A stretch of 64,000 nt of DNA from the NCBI GenBank assembly GCA_047833665.1, contig CP181261.1:434001-498000 (forward strand), given 5' to 3'. Numbering within the stretch: position 1 is the first letter of the stretch; every line of letters starts with the position of its first letter. Source of the stretch: Caproicibacter sp047833665 (GTDB taxonomy: Bacteria; Bacillota; Clostridia; Oscillospirales; Acutalibacteraceae). The notes below the pieces were generated by a model. That model saw only the letters and a program-made list of their open reading frames with translations. It was not told where the DNA came from and did not search any database. Below, piece after piece: positions 43,406 to 51,239 of this stretch. Position numbers and translations under genes: made by a program.

Positions 43406-43414
43406 TGAATTGTG
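43406..43414 (+). repeat. 9-bp direct repeat flanking the IS3-IS256 block (right)
   Basis: Second copy of TGAATTGTG. Its last three bases are the GTG start of the small frame at 43412-43564. Confidence 0.65.
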
Positions 43415-43564
43415 ACAGGCAAAAAATACGATAAATTTGCTGTGTTTCTTACCCCGGATATTGCTTTCAAACGGCAGGTGCGGGCGAAAAAAGTGACTCC
43501 TTTTGAAACTGCCCGGTTTCTCCTTGAAACAGGATTCTCAGCGAAAGGCGGGTGTCCGCATTGA
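43412..43564 (+). CDS. Small 50-residue protein cut from its ribosome site by IS insertion
   Basis: Frame of 50 codons, GTG to TGA, starting MTGKKYDKFAVFLTPDIAF and ending FSAKGGCPH. Its stop overlaps the TTG start of the lysozyme gene by four bases, as in coupled genes. If the IS3/IS256 block and one TGAATTGTG are removed, the AAAGGAG at 40591-40597 comes to lie nine bases before this GTG. That makes a real gene likely, now deprived of its promoter and ribosome site. No family recognised. Confidence 0.5.
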   Translation: MTGKKYDKFAVFLTPDIAFKRQVRAKKVTPFETARFLLETGFSAKGGCPH

Positions 43565-44430
43565 GTGAAAAATGGATTGATGTTTCTGTCCACAACGGGG
43601 CAATTGATTGGAAGAAAGTGGCCGGTTCCGGTATCAAGGGCGCGATTGTGCGGGCCGGTTACGGAAAAAGCCTTTCGCAGATGGATGCACGATTTCGGGA
43701 GAACATCACCGGTGCCGCACGGGCGGGCCTTAAAACGGCCGTCTACTGGTTTTCCTATGCGGATTCCGAAGGGAATGCCCTGAAAGAATGGACGATCTGC
43801 AGGCAGGTGATTGAACCATACCGCCACATGATATCATTTGTGGCGTATGACTATGAATATGATTCCGTTGACTACTATAAAAAGGTTCACGGCGATTCTC
43901 CGTCTAAAACGCTGATTAACAGCATGGCTAATACGTTTCTCAGCGCGGCAAAAGCGGACGGATTCAATGCCGTTTTGTATATGAACAATGACTACCGGAG
44001 GAATGTTTATACCGCAGAAACGGTTGCCTCTTGGTATTTGTGGCTTGCGGACTATGCCGGTGAGCCGGACGCAGATTGTGCCTTACAGCAAACTACAAGT
44101 TCGGGAAAAGTGCTGGGAATCTCCGGAAACGTGGACCTTAATACTGTGTTCCACGATTTTTCAACTGTTGACACAGCGGTGCAAATCGACACAACCATGG
44201 ATGTTTCCCGATCACACGGCGGGTATTACACGATTAAGACCATCTGTCCGCAGCAAGTGTTCGTTACAGCCGGGACAGGCGGCGTTGTCACCGTTGTTCC
44301 GTTCCCTAAGCAGGGGAACGAACAACTGTTTGCATTGGTGGCTATCGGAACATCCGGAATGGAAACCGGAATTTACACTGCGGCGCCGGGTGAAAAACCT
44401 TTGAAGCGATTTGTTTACCATATAACGTAA
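43561..44430 (+). CDS. GH25 lysozyme (phage-type endolysin)
   Basis: 289-residue muramidase that would cut MurNAc-GlcNAc bonds. The GH25 domain covers about 1-205: WIDVSVHNG with catalytic Asp near residue 6, and AYDYEYD with the Asp/Glu pair near 98-100. About 85 residues of unrecognised C-terminal domain follow, perhaps wall-binding. The start is TTG 43561, overlapping the small frame before it. There is no signal peptide, so export would need the holin two genes on. It is part of a lysozyme/coiled-coil/holin cassette bounded by insertion sequences. Confidence 0.88.
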   Translation: MSEKWIDVSVHNGAIDWKKVAGSGIKGAIVRAGYGKSLSQMDARFRENITGAARAGLKTAVYWFSYADSEGNALKEWTICRQVIEPYRHMISFVAYDYEYDSVDYYKKVHGDSPSKTLINSMANTFLSAAKADGFNAVLYMNNDYRRNVYTAETVASWYLWLADYAGEPDADCALQQTTSSGKVLGISGNVDLNTVFHDFSTVDTAVQIDTTMDVSRSHGGYYTIKTICPQQVFVTAGTGGVVTVVPFPKQGNEQLFALVAIGTSGMETGIYTAAPGEKPLKRFVYHIT

Positions 44431-44451
44431 GGTGGGATGACTTGAGGTGGG

Positions 44452-44736
44452 ATGACTTTGTCAATACAAAATTGGATCGCTCTCATCAGCACGCTGGTGG
44501 CACTTCTCTCGCTGCTGGTTACACTGCTGCGCTCCATGAGATCCGAGGCGCGGCAGGACGGAAAAACCACAGAGGTCCTTCGTCAGGTTAATGATAAGCT
44601 GGAAAATATAGCGAAACAGGAGGCGGCCAACAGTGCCCGAATAGAGGCCATTGTAGAACGGGTTGTTGTTGTGGAGCAGTCTGCCAAACAAGCACATTTC
44701 CGCATTGATGAACTGCGGGATGAACTGCATAAATGA
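44452..44736 (+). CDS. Small anchored coiled-coil protein of a lysis cassette
   Basis: 94 residues: one membrane helix (about 7-27), then a coiled coil to the end (VLRQVNDKLENIAKQEAANSARIEAIVERV broken only by single residues). This layout is that of XhlA/BhlA-type accessory lysis proteins. The start region is a 15-bp near-perfect tandem duplication (AGGTGGGATGACTT twice, 44430-44459), giving two possible sites; ATG 44452 or TTG 44458 are both possible. It is co-directional between lysozyme and holin. Confidence 0.65.
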   Translation: MTLSIQNWIALISTLVALLSLLVTLLRSMRSEARQDGKTTEVLRQVNDKLENIAKQEAANSARIEAIVERVVVVEQSAKQAHFRIDELRDELHK

Positions 44737-44772
44737 ACAGCGGGGTTCTCCCGGCGGAAAGGAGGGATTCTT

Positions 44773-45021
44773 ATGGATTGGAAAACAAAACTGTCCTCGC
44801 GCAAATTCTGGGTTGCTCTTTCGGGCTTGGTAGTGGGTGTTATCGCACTGTTTAGTCCCGGCACGGACACTTCGCAGATTACCGGTGTGATTATGGCGCT
44901 CGGCTCAGTTGTGGCCTACATTGTGGGCGAAGGCATGGTTGATGCAGCCGCTACCGGTACAGCGAAAAATCCATCCCAAAAGGGTGAAGAAGAATCCGGA
45001 AGCTCTAAACCGGCAGAGTAG
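44773..45021 (+). CDS. Phage-type holin
   Basis: 82 residues. MDWKTKLSSRKFWVAL followed by two helices (about 12-30 and 36-55), with a charged Ser/Lys/Glu-rich tail. The start motif (WKxKLSSRKFW) is characteristic of holins of r1t-like and related Firmicute phages. It would form pores to release the lysozyme. AAAGGAGGG precedes the ATG. Confidence 0.8.
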   Translation: MDWKTKLSSRKFWVALSGLVVGVIALFSPGTDTSQITGVIMALGSVVAYIVGEGMVDAAATGTAKNPSQKGEEESGSSKPAE

Positions 45022-45059
45022 CGAACAGGATATGTGTTTTACGCGGGTATTATAAAAAA

Positions 45060-45085
45060 AGCCCTCCGGCATATGCGGGAGGGCT
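45060..45085 (+). repeat. Left copy of a terminator hairpin duplicated by IS1182
   Basis: 26-bp hairpin (AGCCCTCC...GGAGGGCT arms around GGCATATGCG). The same 26 bp recur at 46602-46627 directly outside the other end of the IS. This copy kept the A-run on its left but lost the T-run on its right. Confidence 0.93.
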
Positions 45086-45095
45086 CAGATTGTCG

Positions 45096-45134
45096 AATAA
45101 CCCATCCAACGCATCAAGCGAAGGATGGGTTATT
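45096..45134 (+). terminator. Inward-facing hairpin at the left end of IS1182
   Basis: AATAACCCATCC (45096-45107) pairs with GGATGGGTTATT (45123-45134), with a T-run (TATTTTTG) on the plus strand. It stops transcription coming from the holin side and contains the transposase stop codon (45114-45116) in its loop. It matches the terminator at 28264-28298. Confidence 0.85.
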
Positions 45135-46526
45135 TTTGCAGGAATGAAAAAAGCGATATAATATCCAGACAAAAGAGGAAGGATGACCATCCCTCCACTT
45201 CCACATTGCCAGCTTTTTGAGATTCATGGCAGCAAACTTAAGCTTAACCCAATTTGTCACTTGAGTTAAGCCCCGGTAGAGCGTGTATCGCATTCCATAC
45301 TTTTCTTTTGCATCAGCAAATACACGTTCAATGGTTTCTTTTCGCTTTTGATAAAGCTTTTTGTATTTTGGAGTATGCCGAATGTCCTCCGCTAGTTCTA
45401 CATAATTTTGCCACACATGCCTTGTCACAGTTTTCGTATAGCTTTTGCTGTTTGTGCAGCGGGAACGGGACGGACATTTTTTGCAAATATAACTTCTACT
45501 TTTGTATTCTCGGTATCCTTCACGATTGGTTGTTGCATAGTGCAAAATTTGATATTCAGGGCATAGCACACAGTCATAATATTCGTCATATACATATTTC
45601 CACCATTGAAGATGGCCGGCTTTGGTCATCGGTCTTTTGTATGCTGTAGATAGTACTCGCTTGTCATCAAAGACCCGTTTGCAGATATGCGGTGTTTTGT
45701 AGGCAGCGTCCGCCACCACTGTCTCAATTTTAGGAAACTGTTTTGTCACTTTGTCATAGACTGCATCGAATGCCACACTGTCGTGCACATTTCCGGGAGT
45801 TACCTCAACTCCTAGTACAAAATTGTGTTTGTCGCAGGCCGTATGCGCTTCGTAAGCAAAACATTTCTTGTGTTCTCCCTTTTGGAACAATCCGCTCTCC
45901 GGGTCCGTTTTGGAGACAGTTATTTCCTTTTCCTTCGGCGGTTTTTGGGTACTGTCAAACGGCTTCTTTCCATGCTCTTTCCGATCTGCATTGACTTCTT
46001 CCATCAACTCTGAAGCGTATCGCTTTGCCGCCTGAGGAACCGCCTTTTTGATTTTCTTATTGATGTTGGCGTTTGCTTTGATATGTGTCCCATCCACAAA
46101 TACTGCTTCCGGTGCCAAATACCCTGCGCGGTTTGCTTCCTGCAATATCCATGAAAACACCTTCTCTACAGTTTCCTCTGTAAACCGGTGTTTAAAATTA
46201 TAACTTACAGTAGAAAAATGCGGCAATTCTTCGTTTAGCGTATATCCCAAAAACCATCGATAAGCAATATTCATATCGATTTCCTGCATGGTTCGACGCA
46301 GCGAAGGAATTCCATATAGATGCTGGATTAGCACTATCTTAAATAGGACTACTGGGTCCACACTGGGACGGCCATTATCTTCACAATATAATTCTTCTAC
46401 AAACTCATAAATATGGCTCAAATTTACCGCTTTATCAATCTTACGCAACAAATGCTCCTGCGGCACCAATAGGTCTATATTGACAAATTCTACTGCATTC
46501 CTGTGCATTTTTCCTCGTTCCAGCAT
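45114..46526 (-). CDS. IS1182-family transposase
   Basis: 470-residue DDE transposase of the IS1182 group. N-terminal LVPQEHLLRKIDKAVNLSHIYE, RPSVDPVVLFKIVLIQHLYGI, the catalytic AVFVDGTHIKANAN (Asp), VVADAAYKT (Asp) and TIERVFADAKEKYGMRYT (Glu). A Cys-rich CxxCPSRSRC finger lies before the last motif. Complete frame; the stop codon lies in the loop of a terminal hairpin. Confidence 0.96.
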   Translation of the reverse strand: MLERGKMHRNAVEFVNIDLLVPQEHLLRKIDKAVNLSHIYEFVEELYCEDNGRPSVDPVVLFKIVLIQHLYGIPSLRRTMQEIDMNIAYRWFLGYTLNEELPHFSTVSYNFKHRFTEETVEKVFSWILQEANRAGYLAPEAVFVDGTHIKANANINKKIKKAVPQAAKRYASELMEEVNADRKEHGKKPFDSTQKPPKEKEITVSKTDPESGLFQKGEHKKCFAYEAHTACDKHNFVLGVEVTPGNVHDSVAFDAVYDKVTKQFPKIETVVADAAYKTPHICKRVFDDKRVLSTAYKRPMTKAGHLQWWKYVYDEYYDCVLCPEYQILHYATTNREGYREYKSRSYICKKCPSRSRCTNSKSYTKTVTRHVWQNYVELAEDIRHTPKYKKLYQKRKETIERVFADAKEKYGMRYTLYRGLTQVTNWVKLKFAAMNLKKLAMWKWRDGHPSSFVWILYRFFHSCKNNPSFA

Positions 46527-46563
46527 CTTTCATCACCCATTTCTATTTTACCATCTTACATTC

Positions 46564-46591
46564 AAAAAGCCCAGCTTTCGCTGGACTTTTT
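46564..46591 (-). terminator. Inward-facing hairpin at the right end of IS1182
   Basis: AAAAAG/CTTTTT and CCAGC/GCTGG arms around a TTTC loop, one mismatch. On the minus strand it ends in CTTTTT, so it would stop read-through from the flanking minus-strand gene before it enters the transposase gene. Confidence 0.7.
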
Positions 46592-46601
46592 CGACAGGCT
46601 G

Positions 46602-46632
46602 AGCCCTCCGGCATATGCGGGAGGGCTTTTTC
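46602..46632 (+). terminator. Right copy of the duplicated terminator hairpin
   Basis: Identical 26-bp hairpin followed by TTTTTC; it kept the plus-strand T-run of the original bidirectional terminator. Confidence 0.85.
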
Positions 46633-46656
46633 TATAATAAAACGAGAGCGAGGAGA

Positions 46657-46854
46657 TTATGAAATTGCAGAGCGATTCTGTCGGGGCATGTTTTGTTTTA
46701 CTCTGTTGAGAAATTCTTCTTCATAGGATTTGCTGCCGTTTAAAAGCCGCAGCTGGTCATCGTCCGGCAAAGACAAAAAATAAGCTTTCAGTTTTTCTTC
46801 TTCTTTACTTAACTTGGAGGGGAAAGGAAATTCATAGTATCGGGAGTAATCCAT
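46657..46854 (-). CDS. Small hypothetical protein, 65 residues
   Basis: Acidic/basic mixed soluble protein (MDYSRYYEFPFPSKLSKEEEKL...). I do not recognise a family. A perfect GAGGTGATG site precedes the ATG at 46854, and the frame ends at a normal stop before the old terminator, so it is likely translated. It is divergent from the 2-hydroxyacid dehydrogenase gene. Confidence 0.6.
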   Translation of the reverse strand: MDYSRYYEFPFPSKLSKEEEKLKAYFLSLPDDDQLRLLNGSKSYEEEFLNRVKQNMPRQNRSAIS

Positions 46855-47086
46855 TGTGCATCACCTCAAGTTTATTTTGATAACAGCTAAAAAATATATG
46901 CATGATGCAGCAAGGAAAGAATTGACATCGCATAGCCCGAATGCTATGATACTTTCAGAAGTAAACAATCTGATTTTGCGGCGAAAACAGCTTGGTAGGA
47001 AACGTTGTGCCGCACAGATGCTGTATAACGAAAGAACCGCAGAGCAATGCGATCCTGAATACACAAATTTGAAAGGAGAGCCTGCA

Positions 47087-48043
47087 ATGAAAATCAGTCT
47101 GCTGGAGCCTCTCGGTGTGCCGGAGAATGTGATTCGCGATTTGGCCGCTCCGCTGACCAAGGCGGGGCATGAGTTTGTCTATTATGACACAAAAACCACC
47201 GATAAAAAGGAATTGGCCGAGCGTTCCAAAGATTCTGACATAGTCATGATTGCCAATAACCCTTATCCGGATGAAGTGGTGGAAGCGGCGGAGAAATTGA
47301 AAATGCTCGCGGTCGCATTTACGGGGATTGACCATGTGGGGCTTACCGCTTGTAAAAAGAAAGGCGTCACCGTCTGCAACTGCGCCGGCTATTCCAATGA
47401 AACCGTTGCGGAACTGGCGGTCGGGTTGGCAATTGGAGTTCTGCGCCACATTCGCAAAGCAGATGAAGCCGCTAGGACGGGCGGAACTTCCGCGGGCCTT
47501 ACAGGGCGCGAAATCTGCGGACGCACGGTTGGTATTGTCGGTACAGGCCGCATCGGAATCCGTACGGCTCAGCTGTTTGGTGCGTTCGGTGCAAAGCTGC
47601 TAGGTTTTGCACGGCATGAATCACAGGAGGCAAAAGCCGCCGGAATCCGCTTTGTGGGCCTTGAGGAACTGCTGCGCAGCAGTGATATCGTATCGCTGCA
47701 CCTTCCGCTGACGGATGAAACAAGAAAAATGTTCGGGGCAGAGCAGTTTGCACAGATGAAACCGGGAGCAATATTCCTCAACTGCGCACGCGGCGCGATT
47801 GTGGATAATCAAGCACTGGCAGAAGCCTTAAACAGCGGCAAAATTGCGGGTGCGGGCGTCGATGTGTTCGACATGGAACCGCCCATTCCGGAGGATTATC
47901 CGCTGCTGCACGCGAAGAACATTCTCCTTACGCCTCATGTGGCATTTGCTTCGGAGGAATCAATGCTGCGCCGCGCTGAAATTGAGTTTGACAATGTGGC
48001 AGCCTACCTTGCCGGTACCCCGAAAAATGTTTGTAAAATCTAA
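47087..48043 (+). CDS. D-isomer specific 2-hydroxyacid dehydrogenase
   Basis: 318-residue NAD-dependent dehydrogenase (phosphoglycerate/hydroxypyruvate/lactate dehydrogenase family). Rossmann loop GTGRIG (near 150-155), catalytic Arg in NCARGAIVD, Glu in DVFDMEPP and His in LTPHVAFAS. It reduces a 2-oxoacid to the D-hydroxyacid; which one cannot be read. ATG 47087 has AAAGGAGAG; the open frame extends 77 codons further up without support. The 232 bp upstream contain no other gene. Confidence 0.92.
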   Translation: MKISLLEPLGVPENVIRDLAAPLTKAGHEFVYYDTKTTDKKELAERSKDSDIVMIANNPYPDEVVEAAEKLKMLAVAFTGIDHVGLTACKKKGVTVCNCAGYSNETVAELAVGLAIGVLRHIRKADEAARTGGTSAGLTGREICGRTVGIVGTGRIGIRTAQLFGAFGAKLLGFARHESQEAKAAGIRFVGLEELLRSSDIVSLHLPLTDETRKMFGAEQFAQMKPGAIFLNCARGAIVDNQALAEALNSGKIAGAGVDVFDMEPPIPEDYPLLHAKNILLTPHVAFASEESMLRRAEIEFDNVAAYLAGTPKNVCKI

Positions 48044-48096
48044 AATATGATTTGCCACTGTGCGCTGCCCTAAAGCAGCAAACTGGCACAAAAAAT

Positions 48097-48124
48097 AACC
48101 GCCTGCTTTTTACAGCGGGCGGTT
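48097..48124 (+). terminator. Terminator after the hydroxyacid dehydrogenase
   Basis: AACCGCCTGC (48097-48106) pairs with GCGGGCGGTT (48115-48124), one G-T; A-run before and TTCTGTTT after. Confidence 0.7.
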
Positions 48125-48194
48125 TCTGTTTATCAAATCTGTGATGATTGCTTATTCCGCATCAAACTTGCGGGTGTTCGGTATGTTAGGCATA

Positions 48195-49052
48195 TCAGGC
48201 GGAGATGTTTTCTGCGGGATACAAAAATTCCGTGATAGCGCCGGCGTCCTCATATCCTTTGCGGTAGAGCTTGTCAATACACGTTTTTTTCTTTGTCAGC
48301 GTGTTCATACCGCAGCAGTCATCCGGTGCTATGATGAGGAGTTTTCCCTGTTTTTCGTATTTTTTCGCCCGAGCAACCCCGTCGTTGTAAGTTTGGTAAC
48401 GCAGCATCAGACGTTCAGCGGCTTTTGGGTATCGATGCCGAAGCAGCCGCGCAAAAGGAGCATCTCTTTTTGCACTCCGAATAAAATCTTTCGGTTTAGT
48501 CAGAATCAGGACAACTTTGTCGCATCCGTCGTCAAACGCCTTTTGCACGGGAACAGGGTCGGCGATTCCGCCGTCGTAATACGGCACGCCGTCTACAAAA
48601 TACGGTTTGCAGATGACGGGAATACTGGATGAGGCTTTCAGAATATGGTAGTTGTCTTGGGACATATCGCTTTTGTCAAAATAGGTGGTTTCTCCTGTCA
48701 GAGCGTTTAACGCAACAACTTTCATCGCACTGTGGGATTGCTGAATTGTTTTAAAGTCTAGCGGATTTTCCCCGTTCATACAGGAGAGAACGCCGTAGAC
48801 ATAATCCATATCGATATAGGAACCTGTGCGAATCAGGTTGTGCAGGCTCATGTACTGCCTGCGGAAAGCGTACTCCGTATAGAATTTGTAGTTTCTGCCC
48901 TTTTGTTTTGATAAAAAGGACGCAATGTTGGCACTGCCTGCGGAAACGCCAATGCAGTAGTCAAATTCAATACCGCTGTCAAGGCATCGGTCAAAAACGC
49001 CGGCGCCGTAAATGCCGCGGAGCCCTCCGCCAACATCAACAACCCCAATCAT
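48195..49052 (-). CDS. Patatin-like phospholipase family protein
   Basis: 285-residue serine hydrolase. Oxyanion motif GGGLRG near residues 8-13, nucleophile in GVSAGS (near 36) and the catalytic Asp in DGGIADP. It resembles the YjjU-type patatins of bacteria. The substrate lipid is unknown. ATG 49052 is preferred (AAAGGAAG upstream) to longer versions up to 49106. No signal peptide. Confidence 0.9.
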   Translation of the reverse strand: MIGVVDVGGGLRGIYGAGVFDRCLDSGIEFDYCIGVSAGSANIASFLSKQKGRNYKFYTEYAFRRQYMSLHNLIRTGSYIDMDYVYGVLSCMNGENPLDFKTIQQSHSAMKVVALNALTGETTYFDKSDMSQDNYHILKASSSIPVICKPYFVDGVPYYDGGIADPVPVQKAFDDGCDKVVLILTKPKDFIRSAKRDAPFARLLRHRYPKAAERLMLRYQTYNDGVARAKKYEKQGKLLIIAPDDCCGMNTLTKKKTCIDKLYRKGYEDAGAITEFLYPAENISA

Positions 49053-49250
49053 GAAACGACACTTCCTTTGATTCATTCCGTCATTTTCCATTTCAGTATA
49101 GCACATTTAGAGAAATATACCAGTACTCTCCAATATGCGGAAAAGATTTTCCTAGGTTGATTTTTGTAAGTGGGAGGATTACTATTAGTTGAGGAGAAGC
49201 TGAAATTACCGGCCGCGTGCGCCGTTTTATTTGACAGACAGGAGGAAAGC

Positions 49251-50087
49251 ATGAAAATTCTTGTTGCATATTTCAGCGGTACCGGCAATACAGCATATTG
49301 TGCGAAATATATCAAAAATCATTTGCAGCAGGATGGAATACAAGTTAGGACTGCGTCTATTGAGCGTTTGCTCAACGATGATATCGCCCAATATGATACT
49401 GTGATTTTTGGGTTCCCTGTCTATGCCTGTGATGTTCCGGATATCATGAAACATTATCTCAGGCAGATACCTCCGGACAGCATGAGCACGGCATATTTAT
49501 TTTGCACGGCGGGGGCGTATTCCGGCAATGCCCTGCATCGAGCGGCCGGACTTTTGAAAGCGGTGGGCTGCCGAGTAGCCGGGTGGGCGGATGTCACCAT
49601 GCCCGGTTCGGATGCTTTGGCCTTTTTGCAGAAAGATTCTCCTGCGGCGAAAAAGCTGTGCAGCCGCGACTTTAGCCGGATAGAACCTCTTGACCGTTTG
49701 GTTGAAAAGATTCGGTCGGATATTGCCGACGGCGAGAAACATGCGCGGGAGATTCGGAATGCACGGATTCCCGTGAAATTGATCGGGACACTGGCGAACG
49801 GGGTAGTTCATCTTTGCTACGCCCCACTTCGCAGGAGGATTATGGATAAATTCTACGCGGATGGCAACTGCATTCGCTGCGGATATTGCGAAAAGATATG
49901 TCCCGCAGACAATATAAAAGTAACGACCGAAGGCGTTCGATTTGGCGATACTTGCTTTCTGTGCATGAGGTGTGTTCATCAGTGCCCGAAAGAGGCCATT
50001 CAGATTGGACGCAAGACGATTGGAAAACTGCGTTGGAAAGGACCGGATGGCCGCTTCCGCCCACTCGGCACAGAGGAAGAACAGTAG
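49251..50087 (+). CDS. EFR1-family ferredoxin (flavodoxin domain plus 2[4Fe-4S])
   Basis: 278 residues. A flavodoxin-like domain with FMN loop SGTGNTAYCAKYI (10-22) is followed by a bacterial ferredoxin segment with two 4Fe-4S motifs: CIRCGYCEKICP (about 205-216) and CFLCMRCVHQCP (about 235-246). EFR1 proteins are electron carriers of anaerobes, with partners unknown. AGGAGGAAAGC precedes ATG 49251. It is followed 69 bp later by an M42 peptidase, with no clear functional link. Confidence 0.9.
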   Translation: MKILVAYFSGTGNTAYCAKYIKNHLQQDGIQVRTASIERLLNDDIAQYDTVIFGFPVYACDVPDIMKHYLRQIPPDSMSTAYLFCTAGAYSGNALHRAAGLLKAVGCRVAGWADVTMPGSDALAFLQKDSPAAKKLCSRDFSRIEPLDRLVEKIRSDIADGEKHAREIRNARIPVKLIGTLANGVVHLCYAPLRRRIMDKFYADGNCIRCGYCEKICPADNIKVTTEGVRFGDTCFLCMRCVHQCPKEAIQIGRKTIGKLRWKGPDGRFRPLGTEEEQ

Positions 50088-50156
50088 CTTTTTGCACAGA
50101 ACGGCCGGAAGGGCAATGATTAGAAATGGTTATAAAATCGACAAAGGAGAAAGAAT

Positions 50157-51176
50157 ATGGAATATATTTTGGAGCAACTAAAAAAATTGATGTCCATTGA
50201 CAGTCCCAGTGGGTTTACCGGTGAAGTGACGCGGTACACCATGGAGCAGTTTCAAAAATTGGGGTTTCAGCCGTACCTGACCAACAAGGGGTGTGTTGTG
50301 TGTGATTTGGGAGGAGAAGGAAATCCGCTGATTCTTTCTGCACACATTGACACGCTCGGCGGCATGGTGGCAGAAATTAAGAAAAACGGAAGACTCCGCA
50401 TTACAAACATCGGCGGGCTCAATGCGAACAACTGCGAAACGGAAAATTGCAGAATCTATACCCGCTCCGGACAGGTGTTTGAAGGAACGCTCCAGATGAA
50501 CGACCCATCGATACATGTTAATAAAAAATTTTCTGAGCAAAGCAGAACCTTTGAAGATATGGAAATTGTGTTGGATGAGGATGTGAAGTCCAAGCAGGAT
50601 ACGGAAGCACTTGGTATCCGCACGGGAGATTTTGTCTGCTTTGAACCGCGCACGGTTATCACCAAAAGCGGATATATCAAAAGCCGTTTTCTGGATGATA
50701 AGCTGTCCGTTGCAATTTTACTGGGGCTTGCGAAACGCATCTCCGAAAAAAAGATATCACTCAAGCGTAAGGTCTATGTGTTTATCACCGTGTATGAAGA
50801 GGTCGGCCACGGTGCTTGCGGTGCTCTGCCCGTGGATGCGAAGGAGATTATCAGCGTAGATATGGGCTGTGTGGGTGAGGGACTTGCCTGCACCGAGCGC
50901 ATGGTGAGTATCTGCGTTAAAGATTCTCAAGGCCCGTATGATTACGATGTTACCACGGAGCTGATTCGCTGCGCAGAAAGCGCAAAACTCGATTTTGCAG
51001 TGGATGTTTACCCGCATTATGGCTCCGATGCCGATGCCGCACTGGCTGCGGGTTATGATTTGAAACACGGGCTGATTGGAGCCGGGGTATATGCCTCCCA
51101 TGGATATGAGCGTTCCCATATCGACGGTGTGAACAACACGCTTAAATTACTTCAGCAGTATATCCTAAAAGACTGA
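50157..51176 (+). CDS. M42-family metallo-aminopeptidase
   Basis: 339-residue cytosolic peptidase of the FrvX/glutamyl-aminopeptidase family with two metal ions. Metal and catalytic residues: H63 and D65 in SAHIDTLGG, Asp in RFLDDKLS, Glu-Glu in VYEEVGHG, Asp in SVDMGC and a C-terminal His in YASHGYERSH. AAAGGAGA precedes the ATG. It would trim peptides for reuse. Confidence 0.93.
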   Translation: MEYILEQLKKLMSIDSPSGFTGEVTRYTMEQFQKLGFQPYLTNKGCVVCDLGGEGNPLILSAHIDTLGGMVAEIKKNGRLRITNIGGLNANNCETENCRIYTRSGQVFEGTLQMNDPSIHVNKKFSEQSRTFEDMEIVLDEDVKSKQDTEALGIRTGDFVCFEPRTVITKSGYIKSRFLDDKLSVAILLGLAKRISEKKISLKRKVYVFITVYEEVGHGACGALPVDAKEIISVDMGCVGEGLACTERMVSICVKDSQGPYDYDVTTELIRCAESAKLDFAVDVYPHYGSDADAALAAGYDLKHGLIGAGVYASHGYERSHIDGVNNTLKLLQQYILKD

Positions 51177-51239
51177 ATTAGTCGTCAACCGCAACTGTGC
51201 GCGGCTAGATGAGAAATACAACAGACATGGTGTAAGTGT

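Larger units (their letters stand above)
45086..46601 (-). mobile_element. IS1182-family insertion sequence (1516 bp)
   Basis: Inverted repeats CAGATTGTCGAA (left) and CAGCCTGTCGAA (right, reversed). It inserted exactly at the edge of a terminator hairpin and duplicated the entire 26-bp hairpin. IS1182 elements are known for palindromic targets and variable, sometimes long, duplications. One complete transposase gene; hairpins lie just inside both ends. Confidence 0.95.

Noticed and set aside
43561..45021. Active prophage
   Set aside because: Only lysis genes are present; no integrase, capsid, tail or replication genes within reach.
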